Counted from the stretch's first letter, positions 35,404 through 45,257 are shown. The stretch: 61,616 bases of DNA from Alicyclobacillaceae bacterium I2511 (GCA_003584005.1 QXHL01000017.1:1-61616); one strand, 5' to 3'. The notes: generated by a model not told the origin, from the letters alone. Numbers and translations: made by a program.

Positions 35404-36490
35404 AGCCTTACAGGCACATGGGAGTAAAACTGCGCGTTTGGAACTGCGTGAGGTGACAAAGGTCTATCAAAAGCGACGACGCACCACTGTGGCTCTTAAT
35501 CGAGTGTCCTTTTCCGTAGATCCGGGGAAGATTATCGCCTTGGTGGGGGAGAGCGGCAGTGGCAAGACAACGATTGCCCGCATTGTGACAGGCATCGAAC
35601 GACCTACCTCTGGAACTGTCCAGCTTGGGGATTGGCAAGTGGATACACTTCCTACCCGGAGGCTACGGGAATACCGCCGATTTGTGCAGATGGTGTTTCA
35701 GGACCCATTTTCATCTTTAAATCCTCACAACACGGTTTTGCAGACGCTCATGCGGCCGCTCATCAACCATCGACACTACAGTTTTGTCAGCGCCAGGGAG
35801 CAGGCTTTTGAGATTATGAACACCGTCCGCCTGGCTCCAATAGAACAATTTGCTAACAAGAAACCCCATCAACTGTCTGGGGGCCAGCGGCAGAGACTCG
35901 TGATTGGACGAGCGATTGCGCCGGAACCGCAGTTGATGGTGGCCGATGAGCCTGTTTCCATGTTGGACGTTTCCATTCGAGCGGATGTGCTGTATCTGAT
36001 TGATGAATTGCGCCGCCGAACCGGCATGTCTGTACTGTACATTACCCATGACCTGTTGAGTGCGCGAGCGGTTGCAGATGAGGTGGTGGTTTTGTACCGG
36101 GGCCATGTTGTTGAACGTGGCGTAGCCCAAGAGGTTATCCGACATGCTGAGCATCCCTATACGAGGATCTTAATCAACGCGATTCCCAATCCTCGGCGTA
36201 GCCAGTATCAAACCACGAATCAGGGCTTAGAACCTGTCCAAGCAATGGAAGAGGATTCGGGGTTGCACAGCCCTCATGATTTCGCTGAATTGGACGGTGC
36301 CCTGAAAGCTGTGACCACAGTTCCTACACTGCAGACACATGCGACAGTGGGATGCCCATTTATGCAGCGATGCCCCTATGCCACGTTGCAGTGTGTGGAG
36401 CAGACCCCCAGCTTACAAGGGTCGATGAATCATCAGGTGGCTTGTTGGCACGCGTGTGGTTGCAAAGGCTCCGAACCAAACAATGTATAG
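35393..36490 (+). CDS. ABC importer ATPase (OppF/DppF family)
   Basis: A 365-residue ATPase with Walker A GESGSGKTT, signature LSGGQRQR, Walker B LMVADEPVSMLD and switch histidine YITHDLL. In the Walker B-proximal segment the usual 'STALD' is 'SMLD'. The C-terminal oligopeptide-type extension carries cysteines (GCPFMQRCPYATLQC). ATG 35393 follows a GGGGGGA site and overlaps the end of the partner gene. It closes the importer operon; the MFS gene follows after about 90 bases. Confidence 0.94.
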   Translation: MSLEALQAHGSKTARLELREVTKVYQKRRRTTVALNRVSFSVDPGKIIALVGESGSGKTTIARIVTGIERPTSGTVQLGDWQVDTLPTRRLREYRRFVQMVFQDPFSSLNPHNTVLQTLMRPLINHRHYSFVSAREQAFEIMNTVRLAPIEQFANKKPHQLSGGQRQRLVIGRAIAPEPQLMVADEPVSMLDVSIRADVLYLIDELRRRTGMSVLYITHDLLSARAVADEVVVLYRGHVVERGVAQEVIRHAEHPYTRILINAIPNPRRSQYQTTNQGLEPVQAMEEDSGLHSPHDFAELDGALKAVTTVPTLQTHATVGCPFMQRCPYATLQCVEQTPSLQGSMNHQVACWHACGCKGSEPNNV

Positions 36491-36583
36491 GTTGCGCTGC
36501 CAAAGAGGGATTCAAGAAATTACTTCACAAGTAAAAATTTTATTTCCAAAAATCATTTTACACCCTGCGTAAAGCGAGTTAGA

Positions 36584-37945
36584 ATGGGGCACATGGATAC
36601 GTTAAGACGATTAGATGCAGTAGCGAAACGCCTGATTCTTATGCGCGGTTTGCGCAGTGTAGGGCAGGGTGCCATGGTGGTAGATCTGACCCTGTATTTA
36701 AAAGACCTGCACTGGAGCGCCATTGCCATTGGGGGTGTGACTTCTGCCGCCGGATTGGTGGGAGCGGCGCTAATATTGCTGGTAGGGGTGCTCAGTGACC
36801 GCCTTGGCCGGCGGCCCTTTTTGTTGATTTATGAGGCTTTAACCATGCTCAGTGCGATTTTGGCCAGCTTGACTCCAAAGGCGTTGGTGCTGATTTTTGC
36901 CATTGTCATCGCTGGATTTGGGCGCGGTCAAAGTGGCGGTGCGGGGCCCTTTTCGCCAGCCGAACAAGCTTGGTTGGCACGGCACGTGCCACAACGAGAC
37001 AGGGGGGCTGTCTTCAGTGTCAACAATGCGATTGCCTTTACGGGTATGGCGCTTGGCGCACTGATTGGTGGTGTGCCTAGTCTGTTACATGGCCTGACCC
37101 CAGTTGCTGATTACCGTCCGGTATTTTTAATGGTGGGTGGCTTTTCCTTTCTCTGCATGGTTATCTTGCTACAAACGCCAGAGTCCCCCTACCCCGTCAG
37201 ATCCCAGCCGGAATCATCGACAGACCAGCAGGTTGACAGGGAATGGTTGGGGCAAGAATCTTCACCCACAGGGACTGGGTTTGCGGAACAAATGGGGAGA
37301 CATCCTGACTTGCCCAGTAAATCTGCTCAAGAAAGAGAGATTTTGCGGCGGGAAAATAGAGCTATGCTTAAGCTGGCCCTCGTCAATACCCTCAACGGGT
37401 TGGCTGTGGGGCTGACCGGTCCAATGATGGCGTATTGGTTTAGCATTCGATACGGGGTGAGCACAGGCGCGATTGGGGTGACCCTTGCGGTGGGCTTTTT
37501 GGTCACAGGGTTCTTTTCTTTGCTCAGTGGTGTACTGGCAAAGCGTGTGGGAATGGTGCGCAGTGTGACTTGGATGCGGGTGGTGGGATCTCTTTTCATG
37601 CTTGCCTTGCCTTGGATGCCTACTTTTTCTCTGGCTGCTGTGCTCTATGTTTTTCGTAATGCCATTAACCGCGGAACGCAGGGCAATCGTTCTGCGCTGG
37701 GGGCGAGTCTCACCCGTGATAAGCGACGGGGGTTAGCCACAAGTATCAATGCACTGTCGATGCGTTTGCCGTCTTCCATTGGGCCTACCTTGACAGGGTA
37801 CATGTTTGACGCTGGTTGGTTAGCCTTGCCATTGCTGTTGACAGCCAGTTTACAGTTGGTAAACGCGGGGATCTATCAGTGGGTGTTTGGGGCCATGGAC
37901 CACGCGCAGGATGTGCACAATCCTGTGGATCAGCGTCTGGGATAA
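36584..37945 (+). CDS. MFS transporter
   Basis: A 453-residue MFS protein with two six-helix halves separated by a charged loop (residues ~200-260). The loop 2-3 motif reads GVLSDRLGRRPFLL. RGLRSVGQGAMVVDLTLYL at the N-terminus resembles efflux-type permeases of unknown substrate. ATG 36584 and ATG 36593 are both possible starts. It may export a product of oligosaccharide breakdown or act independently. Confidence 0.8.
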   Translation: MGHMDTLRRLDAVAKRLILMRGLRSVGQGAMVVDLTLYLKDLHWSAIAIGGVTSAAGLVGAALILLVGVLSDRLGRRPFLLIYEALTMLSAILASLTPKALVLIFAIVIAGFGRGQSGGAGPFSPAEQAWLARHVPQRDRGAVFSVNNAIAFTGMALGALIGGVPSLLHGLTPVADYRPVFLMVGGFSFLCMVILLQTPESPYPVRSQPESSTDQQVDREWLGQESSPTGTGFAEQMGRHPDLPSKSAQEREILRRENRAMLKLALVNTLNGLAVGLTGPMMAYWFSIRYGVSTGAIGVTLAVGFLVTGFFSLLSGVLAKRVGMVRSVTWMRVVGSLFMLALPWMPTFSLAAVLYVFRNAINRGTQGNRSALGASLTRDKRRGLATSINALSMRLPSSIGPTLTGYMFDAGWLALPLLLTASLQLVNAGIYQWVFGAMDHAQDVHNPVDQRLG

Positions 37946-38141
37946 ACGGTTCCTAATACGGATTGAACTTATCCTAGTCTTTCTGCGCCCCTACGCGCCA
38001 GTCTGAACTGTCAATTGAGCCGGGCAGAATGGGTCATGACAATTAAGAATACACACACTATCATTGTTCACGGGATGCATGATTTGCAGGCGGCTGTAGC
38101 GGATTCGTTTGAATGCGTCCCCACTTGGGAGGCGCGGACAA

Positions 38142-39956
38142 ATGAAATACGACCTCGTTTTTTTGCATGCACCCAGCGTGTATGATTTTCGCCAAAAGGT
38201 GCAGTTCACCGGACCTGTGAGTGATGTCATTCCATCCACATCGGTTTTTGAAATGTACCCAATTGGGCTAACGAGTATGGCTGGATATTTGGAGCGGGCG
38301 GGCTACAGGGTGCGGATTGTCAACCTGGCTAATCGAATGTTGCAAAGTTCTCGCTTTAATGCAGAAAGCAAGGTTCGCAAGCTGCATGCGAATGCCTTTG
38401 GCATTGACTTACACTGGCTGCCGCACGCCCACGGCAGTATTGAAATCGCTAAACTTGTGAAAAAATATCATCCAGATACGCCTGTAATTTTCGGGGGTTT
38501 GTCTGCCACCTATTATCACGAGGAACTTATGCAGTATGACTGTGTAGATTTCGTCTTACGCGGCGATTCAACCGAGAAGCCGCTGATGCTGCTGATGGAG
38601 CAAATTGAAGCTGGTCAAACCGACTTTTCGACGGTGCCAAACCTGACCTGGAAGCGGGCAGATGGTCAGGTCGTGGTCAACCCGTTGTCATATGTCCCAG
38701 ACACCTTGGATGATGTGGATGTGCCAGACTACCGCTATACAGTGCGTTCTGTGTTTAAATACTTAAACTTTCTCGATCCGCTGCCCTACAAGGGCTGGCT
38801 AAAATATCCAAACACTGCATTGCTGACCGCTCGTGGCTGCACACAGGGGTGTCTCATTTGTGGCGGTTCTCGTAACGCCTATGCCTTAAACTGTCAACGT
38901 CATCAGCTAGCCATGCGGTCCCCGAAAAAACTGGTGGAAGACATTTTGTTTATTCAGCGCTTTAGTCGGGCGCCAATTTTCATGCTGCACGACATTCGCC
39001 AGGGTGGACAGGCCTATGTCGATGAACTGTTAGGATTGCTTAAAGGGATTAAGTTGAAAAATGAATTGGTGTTTGAGGTATTTCAATACGCAGACGACGA
39101 GTTTTTTGCCAAAGTTGAAGCTGCGGTCCCTAAATTCAGTCTTGAAATTACCCTAGAAACCTATGAAGAGCGGTTGCGTCGGCTCAATGGCAAATTCATC
39201 AGTTCTAATGACAAACTTATTGATACCCTCCAATCGGCCTTGCGCCACAGTTGTCGCAAAATTGACCTGTTTTTTATGGTGGGACTTCCCCATCAGTCTT
39301 ATGAAAGTGCCTTAGGGAACGTGGAATTTTGTGAGGAGATTCACAACCGTTGTGGGCAAGACCGGCGTCTGTCCTATTTTGTTGCACCGTTGGCCCCTTT
39401 CCTGGACCCGGCCAGCAGTGCTTTTGAGTCGCCAGAAGTTTACGGGTACCACAAGTTCTGCAAGTCCTTTGAAGACTGTCGGCAACTGCTCTTGGAACCT
39501 TCTTGGAAGCATACCCTAAGTTATGAGACAGACCTGCTCAGTCGTGACGACATTGTTCGGGCGACATATGAGAGTGCCCACAACCTGAATGAATTTAAGC
39601 ACCGTTATCACTTGGTGAGCGAGGTTGCCTATCAAGATGTTGCCGGGAAAATTCAGCAATCGCTGGCCTATATCAAAGCAGTGGATGACATTAAAGAACG
39701 TCCATTGCAGGATCAAACCGCCCTGCTCAAAAAATTGCAAGACGAATTGGCACAAACAAACGGGTATGAAATATGTGGAGAACATGAACTGAGATGGGAA
39801 GTTCGCAACAATTACGCAAACTTCTTTTCACTGTTTGTCGTCGGCATGGAGCTTTTGTGGGAAGAACTACGGATAGCCAGGAAAACACGTTTAGGAACGG
39901 CCAAAGAGAGGAGCAGAGAACTCCCAGACCGGATTGAGCAACAGACAACCGTGTGA
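38142..39956 (+). CDS. B12-binding domain / radical SAM protein
   Basis: A 604-residue protein. Residues ~1-150 form a cobalamin-binding-like Rossmann domain (YPIGLTSMAGYLERAGYRVR, VIFGGLSATYY) without the DxHxxG base-on motif. A radical SAM domain follows with the [4Fe-4S] motif CTQGCLIC and the later strands FFMVGLPHQS. A long helical C-terminal region completes it. The architecture resembles the uncharacterised Ta0216-type B12/SAM proteins of acidophiles. ATG 38142 has GGGAGG nine bases upstream. No substrate gene lies next to it, so the reaction (methylation, rearrangement or other) is unknown. Confidence 0.85.
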   Translation: MKYDLVFLHAPSVYDFRQKVQFTGPVSDVIPSTSVFEMYPIGLTSMAGYLERAGYRVRIVNLANRMLQSSRFNAESKVRKLHANAFGIDLHWLPHAHGSIEIAKLVKKYHPDTPVIFGGLSATYYHEELMQYDCVDFVLRGDSTEKPLMLLMEQIEAGQTDFSTVPNLTWKRADGQVVVNPLSYVPDTLDDVDVPDYRYTVRSVFKYLNFLDPLPYKGWLKYPNTALLTARGCTQGCLICGGSRNAYALNCQRHQLAMRSPKKLVEDILFIQRFSRAPIFMLHDIRQGGQAYVDELLGLLKGIKLKNELVFEVFQYADDEFFAKVEAAVPKFSLEITLETYEERLRRLNGKFISSNDKLIDTLQSALRHSCRKIDLFFMVGLPHQSYESALGNVEFCEEIHNRCGQDRRLSYFVAPLAPFLDPASSAFESPEVYGYHKFCKSFEDCRQLLLEPSWKHTLSYETDLLSRDDIVRATYESAHNLNEFKHRYHLVSEVAYQDVAGKIQQSLAYIKAVDDIKERPLQDQTALLKKLQDELAQTNGYEICGEHELRWEVRNNYANFFSLFVVGMELLWEELRIARKTRLGTAKERSRELPDRIEQQTTV

Positions 39957-39977
39957 AACGGATGCTTATATCCGTCA

Positions 39978-40030
39978 AAAAACGGGCAGTGTTAACCCGC
40001 GCTACCCGTTTTTCGTAGCGTGGGTTAACA
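39978..40030 (+). terminator. Overlapping alternative hairpins
   Basis: A terminator-like stem AAAAACGGG (39978-39986) with CCCGTTTTT (40005-40013), and a larger 16-bp inverted repeat whose arms begin TGTTAACCC (39990-40005) and end GGGTTAACA (40015-40030). The left arm of the second lies in the loop of the first, so the two structures compete. Located after the radical SAM gene and before the convergent pepC end. Confidence 0.7.
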
Positions 40031-40125
40031 CATCAGGTTGTAGATGGGTCACATGTCAAATTTTAATTTGCACAGACTTTTTCTTTCAGATCTTGAAACT
40101 TATCCAAGTATGAGCGGGTTAAACT

Positions 40126-41493
40126 TCAATTTCTGCACGCCAGGGAACCCATAGGATCCCACGGGGCTAATGCAAGGGGCGGCGTTTCCAGTGCAGTCTT
40201 TAGGTCTTCAGACAGATATTTGCGGTGAATCACAATTTGATACATGTAGGCGTCAAACCAAGCGTCACTCATGACGAAGTAGCCTTTTTTACCGGGGTCT
40301 TCTCCCCAGGAATTTTCCACCTTCCAGCGATTGGCCCGTTCATCCACCACGTTTACGCCGGTGAGTACCATGGCATGGGTCATCAGGCTTTCACCATAGT
40401 CCAACCGCTCTGCTTTGGTCATCGCAAACGTAACCCCTAGGGCCGCATCGTAATCAAACAGCGCCGGGTCTAAGAGGCCACTCTCGCGGTCGCCCATTTT
40501 CCCTACATCGCAACCAAACCACACGGGCTGCGCGTCTTTTAGCTGTGCCAGAGCGAGTTTCTTAAAGGTATCCATGGGTACATTCAAGTACAGTACATCT
40601 TGCCCGTCTTTCACATTGCCTAAAAACTTTACTGTGTAGGTTTTGCCAAAAGGTTTATCTGCAGTGGGAGCATTGATGATGCTGACATAGTCGCGCAGAT
40701 TTAATTGAACATGGGTTTTATAAAAGCTTTGAGGTGTTAAACCAAGTTCGCGGTGGAACTGGTTATCTTTGTCCCGGTACTCAAAATCAAATGTACGCGG
40801 CGGGTTACCCAAGAAGTGGCGCAACATCCGGTAGACTTCACTCAACATGTGTTCTTTTTCCTCGCGCAATTCCAGCGGACTTGCACCCCGGGTTTTAGCC
40901 GCTTGGCGCAAGCGGGCTGCATCTTCCCGCAATTTGGCTGTTAACAGGTCATTCATTTCCCGCGACTTACTACTGTGGAAGGTTTCTGGCATGACCCACT
41001 TGGGAACCACACCGTATTTCTCCACTAGATTGACAAACATATCCCACTGTCCACCATCTTGCACAGGGCTACTTAATAACCAGGAAATCAGACGTCCGTC
41101 GGTCGGTTCAGAAAGGGTTTCCAAAATACTCTCCAAGAAATAGTTTGCCTTCTCAAATTTATCCCAGAACATAGGGTAGGTTTGCGAGAGTTCGAAGGAC
41201 TCTAAATTGTGGGCTTTAGCGACCTCCTCCCGGAGTACGTTGAGTCCGGCAAACATCCAGCAACGGCCACTGTTTTTTTGATTGGTGACAGGCAATGTCT
41301 TGATTTCATGGGAAAATGTATGCTGCATTGGCACGGTAGCTATGGGTCGGTTGGCAACGGCCTGAATGCCATTTTTGATCACAGCATTGGCAAGGGTATG
41401 GGAGGCCGGTTCGGCCAAGAACTCTTGTTCAAACTTATCAATCATTTGTGAAGTAATGACGGTAATGCGTTCTAATTCAACGCTCATGGACAC
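40126..41493 (-). CDS. pepC: Aminopeptidase C (bleomycin hydrolase family, C1B)
   Basis: A 455-residue cysteine peptidase. Catalytic residues are in NSGRCWMFAGLN (Cys), THAMVLTGV (His) and KVENSWGE (Asn). Length and order match PepC/bleomycin hydrolase, a cytoplasmic hexameric aminopeptidase that trims peptides. GTG 41493 and ATG 41487 are both in reach of an AGGAGGG site. It is monocistronic. Confidence 0.95.
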   Translation of the reverse strand: MSMSVELERITVITSQMIDKFEQEFLAEPASHTLANAVIKNGIQAVANRPIATVPMQHTFSHEIKTLPVTNQKNSGRCWMFAGLNVLREEVAKAHNLESFELSQTYPMFWDKFEKANYFLESILETLSEPTDGRLISWLLSSPVQDGGQWDMFVNLVEKYGVVPKWVMPETFHSSKSREMNDLLTAKLREDAARLRQAAKTRGASPLELREEKEHMLSEVYRMLRHFLGNPPRTFDFEYRDKDNQFHRELGLTPQSFYKTHVQLNLRDYVSIINAPTADKPFGKTYTVKFLGNVKDGQDVLYLNVPMDTFKKLALAQLKDAQPVWFGCDVGKMGDRESGLLDPALFDYDAALGVTFAMTKAERLDYGESLMTHAMVLTGVNVVDERANRWKVENSWGEDPGKKGYFVMSDAWFDAYMYQIVIHRKYLSEDLKTALETPPLALAPWDPMGSLACRN

Positions 41494-41700
41494 AAATCCC
41501 TCCTAAAAACTAGATGATAAAAATCCTGAACAGTTTCATCTTAGCACTTCTGGGCCTGTTGGTGGAGGATGCAAACGGTTGAAATTACCCTGTGCAGCCA
41601 TTGTGAGCTAAACTGTTGAATGAGGTATCCGCGCCCTGCATCATTTGTGGGTACAGTAGTATGGGTGAATTATTGCCACTGTTGAAGGGGAGGGTGTGTG

Positions 41701-42354
41701 ATGAACCAAGAAACAGCCGTGGTGGTGTTTAGCGGCGGTCAGGACAGTACAACCTGCCTGTGTTGGGCGAAACAGCGGTATGACCGCGTAGAGGCTCTGA
41801 CCTTTGATTATGGCCAACGGCACGGCGAAGAGATGAACTGTGCCCGTCGAATTGCCGAAAAACTGAAGGTGCCACATCGAATTTTGGACCTCGGATTACT
41901 GAATCAGCTGGTCCCCAGCGCCCTGACTCGACAGGATATACTGGTGCAAGCAGGAGAAAAGGGGCAGTTACCCAGCACCTTTGTGGATGGACGAAACCAT
42001 ATTTTCCTTTCCTTTGCAGCCATTTATGCCAAACAGGTGGGCGCCAGAAGAATTGTCAGCGGGGTCTGCCAAACGGATTTTTCCGGCTATCCTGACTGCC
42101 GGGATGTATTTATCAAGTCATTGAATGTAACTTTGAACCTGGCTATGGATTTCGAGTTTGTTCTAGAGACCCCTCTCATGTGGTTGAACAAAGAGCAAAC
42201 TTGGGCCCTTGCGGATGACTTGGGCTGTTTTGACTTTGTACGCAAGGAAACCCTGACATGCTATAACGGGGTGATGGGGGATGGTTGTGGTGAGTGTCCT
42301 GCCTGTCAACTACGGAACCGTGGATTACAGGCCTATTTGCAGCACCGTCCCTGA
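41701..42354 (+). CDS. queC: 7-cyano-7-deazaguanine synthase QueC
   Basis: A 217-residue ATP-dependent enzyme with the PP-loop SGGQDSTT and the C-terminal zinc site [19 protein letters not shown]. It converts carboxy-deazaguanine to preQ0 on the queuosine pathway. ATG 41701 has GGGGAGGG upstream; GTG 41698 is adjacent. QueD, QueE and QueF are not present here, and no preQ1 riboswitch is seen in the 200 bases upstream. Confidence 0.96.
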   Translation: MNQETAVVVFSGGQDSTTCLCWAKQRYDRVEALTFDYGQRHGEEMNCARRIAEKLKVPHRILDLGLLNQLVPSALTRQDILVQAGEKGQLPSTFVDGRNHIFLSFAAIYAKQVGARRIVSGVCQTDFSGYPDCRDVFIKSLNVTLNLAMDFEFVLETPLMWLNKEQTWALADDLGCFDFVRKETLTCYNGVMGDGCGECPACQLRNRGLQAYLQHRP

Positions 42355-42379
42355 TGGGATTGTGCAGCTGGCACCACAA

Positions 42380-42407
42380 TTGCGAGCTAAGGGGAAATAA
42401 GTATAAT
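42380..42407 (+). promoter_or_regulatory. Sigma-A promoter of the tungstate/molybdate importer
   Basis: TTGCGA (42380-42385), 16-base spacer and TATAAT (42402-42407), 28 bases upstream of the lipoprotein start. No ModE-like palindrome is visible. Confidence 0.7.
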
Positions 42408-42434
42408 ATAGTCGCAGAAAAGGGTGGGCGGACT

Positions 42435-43487
42435 GTGGAAAGTGGGAAGAAAAATAAAAATTTGCCGCTGCGTCTGGGCGTGACACTATGTTTGGCTGCA
42501 GGCGTACTTGTCACAGGTTGTGCCACCCAGCAGAGTCAGGGACCTGCACATCCTGTGGCTGTCCACAACAACACAGGCGGGAGCAATGGCGGTGCGGTGT
42601 CAGATTTGGCCAACGTGGCTTATGCAGGGTCCTTACAACTGGTTAACGACACGTTTTTAGGTCCGGCCTTTGAAAAAACCACTGGGCAGAAGTATCAGGG
42701 TCAAGGGGGGGGCGCATATGGAGTAGCCAACCTGATTTTGGGCGGGGAAATTACCCCTAACGTTTTTGAGAGCATAGGGACAGGACCTGTGGCCCTGCTT
42801 TCGCCAAAGTTCACTCACTGGGCGGTGGGATTTGCCAGTTCTCCTTTGGTCATTGCCTATGCCCCCGAAAGTCCCTATGCAACCCAATTAAAGGCCATTG
42901 CTGCAGGAAAGCTACCCCTGTCAGAGCTGTTCCGGCTGATGCAGCAGCCTGGGTTTCACTTGGGCCGAACCAATCCTGACACGGACCCACAGGGCCAGTC
43001 TTTCATCATGATGATGCAATTAGCCCAGCGACAACTGAAACTGCCTGTGGGGACGGCAGACAAAATTTTGGGACCTTTGAACAATCCAGCACAGGTATTT
43101 TCCGAGGAAGGAATTCTTGCTCGTTTACAGGCAGGACAACTTGACGCCTCCAGCGCGTATTTACCGGAGGCGATTGCACGGCACCTTCCCTATATTGCTT
43201 TGCCTGATACGCTCAATATGGGCAACCCTGCAGATAAGTCCCTGTATGCCAGTGAGCACTTGACACTAAGCAATGGCAAGACGGTAACAGGTGCACCGAT
43301 TGAAGTCTACATCACCCCTGTGCAGGGGACACCTAGCCCACAGGCCGGGCAGGCGTTTGTGAATTTTGTTTTGTCTAAGCAAGGATTGCAGCTTTATCAT
43401 GACAATGGCTATACTATGACAAAGTTTATCCTTTGGGGGGACAAGTCCATGGCACCGCCGTCTATTCAGGCAGAACTTCAGAGATGA
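42435..43487 (+). CDS. wtpA: Tungstate/molybdate-binding lipoprotein (WtpA-like)
   Basis: A 350-residue lipoprotein with lipobox LVTGC. The segments YAGSLQLVN, GRTNPDTDPQGQSFIMMMQLA, YIALPDTLNMGNP and GKTVTGAPIEV follow the WtpA pattern (equivalents of YIELPDEINLGNP and GKTVTGKPI), distinguishing it from ordinary ModA. GTG 42435 has an AAGGGTGG site; the in-frame extension back to 42294 overlaps queC. It delivers oxyanion to the permease and ATPase that follow with overlapping starts. Confidence 0.85.
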   Translation: MESGKKNKNLPLRLGVTLCLAAGVLVTGCATQQSQGPAHPVAVHNNTGGSNGGAVSDLANVAYAGSLQLVNDTFLGPAFEKTTGQKYQGQGGGAYGVANLILGGEITPNVFESIGTGPVALLSPKFTHWAVGFASSPLVIAYAPESPYATQLKAIAAGKLPLSELFRLMQQPGFHLGRTNPDTDPQGQSFIMMMQLAQRQLKLPVGTADKILGPLNNPAQVFSEEGILARLQAGQLDASSAYLPEAIARHLPYIALPDTLNMGNPADKSLYASEHLTLSNGKTVTGAPIEVYITPVQGTPSPQAGQAFVNFVLSKQGLQLYHDNGYTMTKFILWGDKSMAPPSIQAELQR

Positions 43488-44275
43488 ATTTTATGAAATC
43501 GCGGCTGTCTAAGTTAAACACGGCGGTAGCCCTAGGTAGTACGCTACTACTGCTCTTACCTTTGCTGGTATTGACATTCCACCTGTCGTGGCCGGGTGTG
43601 TGGCAGGTTTGGCGGGCACAGGGTGGGGCAGCCCTTTGGGTGTCTGTGCAAACAACGCTTATGGCCATGGCTTTTATTCTAGTTTTTGGCACTCCGCTCG
43701 GCTGGCTGTTGTCCCGCGGTCAGGCGCGGACATGGCGCTGGCTGGAGTTTTTTTTGTTAATTCCATTGTTGATGCCTCCCTTGGTGATTGGACTGCTCTT
43801 GATTTATTTGTATGGACCCTATGGGGTGGCCGGGAGGTTGCTGGCATTAGGACATCTGTCCGCCACCAATACCCTGTTGGCGGTTGTAGTGGCCCAGGTG
43901 TATGAGGCCATGCCCTACTACGTATTTGTGGCACAGGAGGCTTTCAACCAGGTGGACCAAGGGTTTGAACGAGCTTCTCTGTCCCTGGGAGTGGCGCCTG
44001 TGAAGACATTTTTGAGGGTGACTTTGCCTTTGTCCCTACCGGGTTTGACTGTCGGGTTTACGATGGCCTTCGCCCGCGCCATTGGGGCTTTTGGGGCGGT
44101 CATTGTGGTGGCCTATTACCCACATACTTTGCCCGTGAGCGTGTGGATTGCGCTCCAGGAACAGGGATTGTCTGTAGCTCTGCCACTAGCTGCGTTGCTG
44201 CTCGTCATTTCATTGCCGTTGCCGCTAGCGGCTGTACTTTGGAGGAGACTGCATCATGTTACAGGTACATCTTGA
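43484..44275 (+). CDS. wtpB: Tungstate/molybdate ABC permease
   Basis: A 263-residue permease of the ModB/CysT/WtpB family with five to six helices. LLIPLLMPPLVIGLLLIYLYGPYG and the EAA-like ASLSLGVAPVKTFLRVTLPLSLPG are visible. Its ATG overlaps the upstream stop (ATGA), and the gene lacks a strong ribosome site, which suggests coupled translation. Confidence 0.88.
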   Translation: MNFMKSRLSKLNTAVALGSTLLLLLPLLVLTFHLSWPGVWQVWRAQGGAALWVSVQTTLMAMAFILVFGTPLGWLLSRGQARTWRWLEFFLLIPLLMPPLVIGLLLIYLYGPYGVAGRLLALGHLSATNTLLAVVVAQVYEAMPYYVFVAQEAFNQVDQGFERASLSLGVAPVKTFLRVTLPLSLPGLTVGFTMAFARAIGAFGAVIVVAYYPHTLPVSVWIALQEQGLSVALPLAALLLVISLPLPLAAVLWRRLHHVTGTS

Positions 44276-45257
44276 AATTTATCGTAAATCTATTGTGATT
44301 TTCGCCGATTTACAAGTGCCCACTGGCGAGATTTACTGTCTGTATGGTCCCTCAGCCGGGGGGAAATCCAGTATTCTTGCCGCCATAGCCGGTTTTGAAA
44401 GTACCTATTCGACAGCAATCATTTCCCTTGACGAGCGTATACTGGTGGATACCACAAGTCACCCGCCCGTGCATGTCCCGATTTGGCAGCGGCGGATGGT
44501 ATATTTGGAGCAGTCGGCAAGGTTGTTTCCCCATCTCACCGTGACGGAGAATCTGTTGTACGGGACGTCTCAAGTTTCATCAAAAGAGTTTGCAGAATTA
44601 GTGGCTGAATTGGGTTTGCAGGATTATTTGACTTACAAACCGAGTCAGTTGTCTGGAGGATTGATTCAGCGGGTGGCCCTCGGCCGAGCCCTCGCGACAC
44701 ATCCCGCTGTACTGCTGTTAGATGAGCCGTTCTCGGCTTTAGACTGGCATGCTCGTCATTCTCTGCAAGACTTACTGCTTCGCTTGCAACGCCGGGCGCC
44801 CATCACCATGGTATTGGTGACACACCAATTAACAGAGGCGCAACGCTTAGCCGACCAAATTGCGCTGGTGGACAAGGGGCACGTTTTGCAGGTGGGGACG
44901 CCTACACATCTGATGGCAAATCCGATTTCCTGGAGGGCCGCCCAACTGCTTGGTTATGGGTGGCTGCTTCCCGCGCCCGGTGGCCAGGCTTACGCAATCC
45001 ACTCCGACCAGATTGTGCTTGGCGAGACACCCGAGTTGGGCCCTACAGGCCAAGGTGTGGTGGTAGAAATCTTTTGGCGCGAGGGACAGCGGCGGGTTCG
45101 AGTAGACTTACAATCTCCCTGGCTTGAAACGGTGGAAGTCCCCTTGTCTGCCAGCGACGGTGTGCGGTTGGGGGACCTGCTTGCCCTGACCTTTGTGCAG
45201 CCCCCTCGTTTTTCTTTGGCACAAGCAGATTTGCCCCCTTCCCAGAAAACGCCGTAA
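44256..45257 (+). CDS. wtpC: Tungstate/molybdate ABC ATPase with TOBE-like domain
   Basis: A 333-residue ATPase: Walker A GPSAGGKSS, signature LSGGLIQR, Walker B LLLDEPFSALD, switch histidine LVTHQLT. The C-terminal ~90 residues form a TOBE/MOP-like domain that may sense oxyanion. The start overlaps the permease end by 20 bases and has GGAGGAG eight bases upstream. It completes the three-gene importer. Confidence 0.9.
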   Translation: MLQVHLEIYRKSIVIFADLQVPTGEIYCLYGPSAGGKSSILAAIAGFESTYSTAIISLDERILVDTTSHPPVHVPIWQRRMVYLEQSARLFPHLTVTENLLYGTSQVSSKEFAELVAELGLQDYLTYKPSQLSGGLIQRVALGRALATHPAVLLLDEPFSALDWHARHSLQDLLLRLQRRAPITMVLVTHQLTEAQRLADQIALVDKGHVLQVGTPTHLMANPISWRAAQLLGYGWLLPAPGGQAYAIHSDQIVLGETPELGPTGQGVVVEIFWREGQRRVRVDLQSPWLETVEVPLSASDGVRLGDLLALTFVQPPRFSLAQADLPPSQKTP

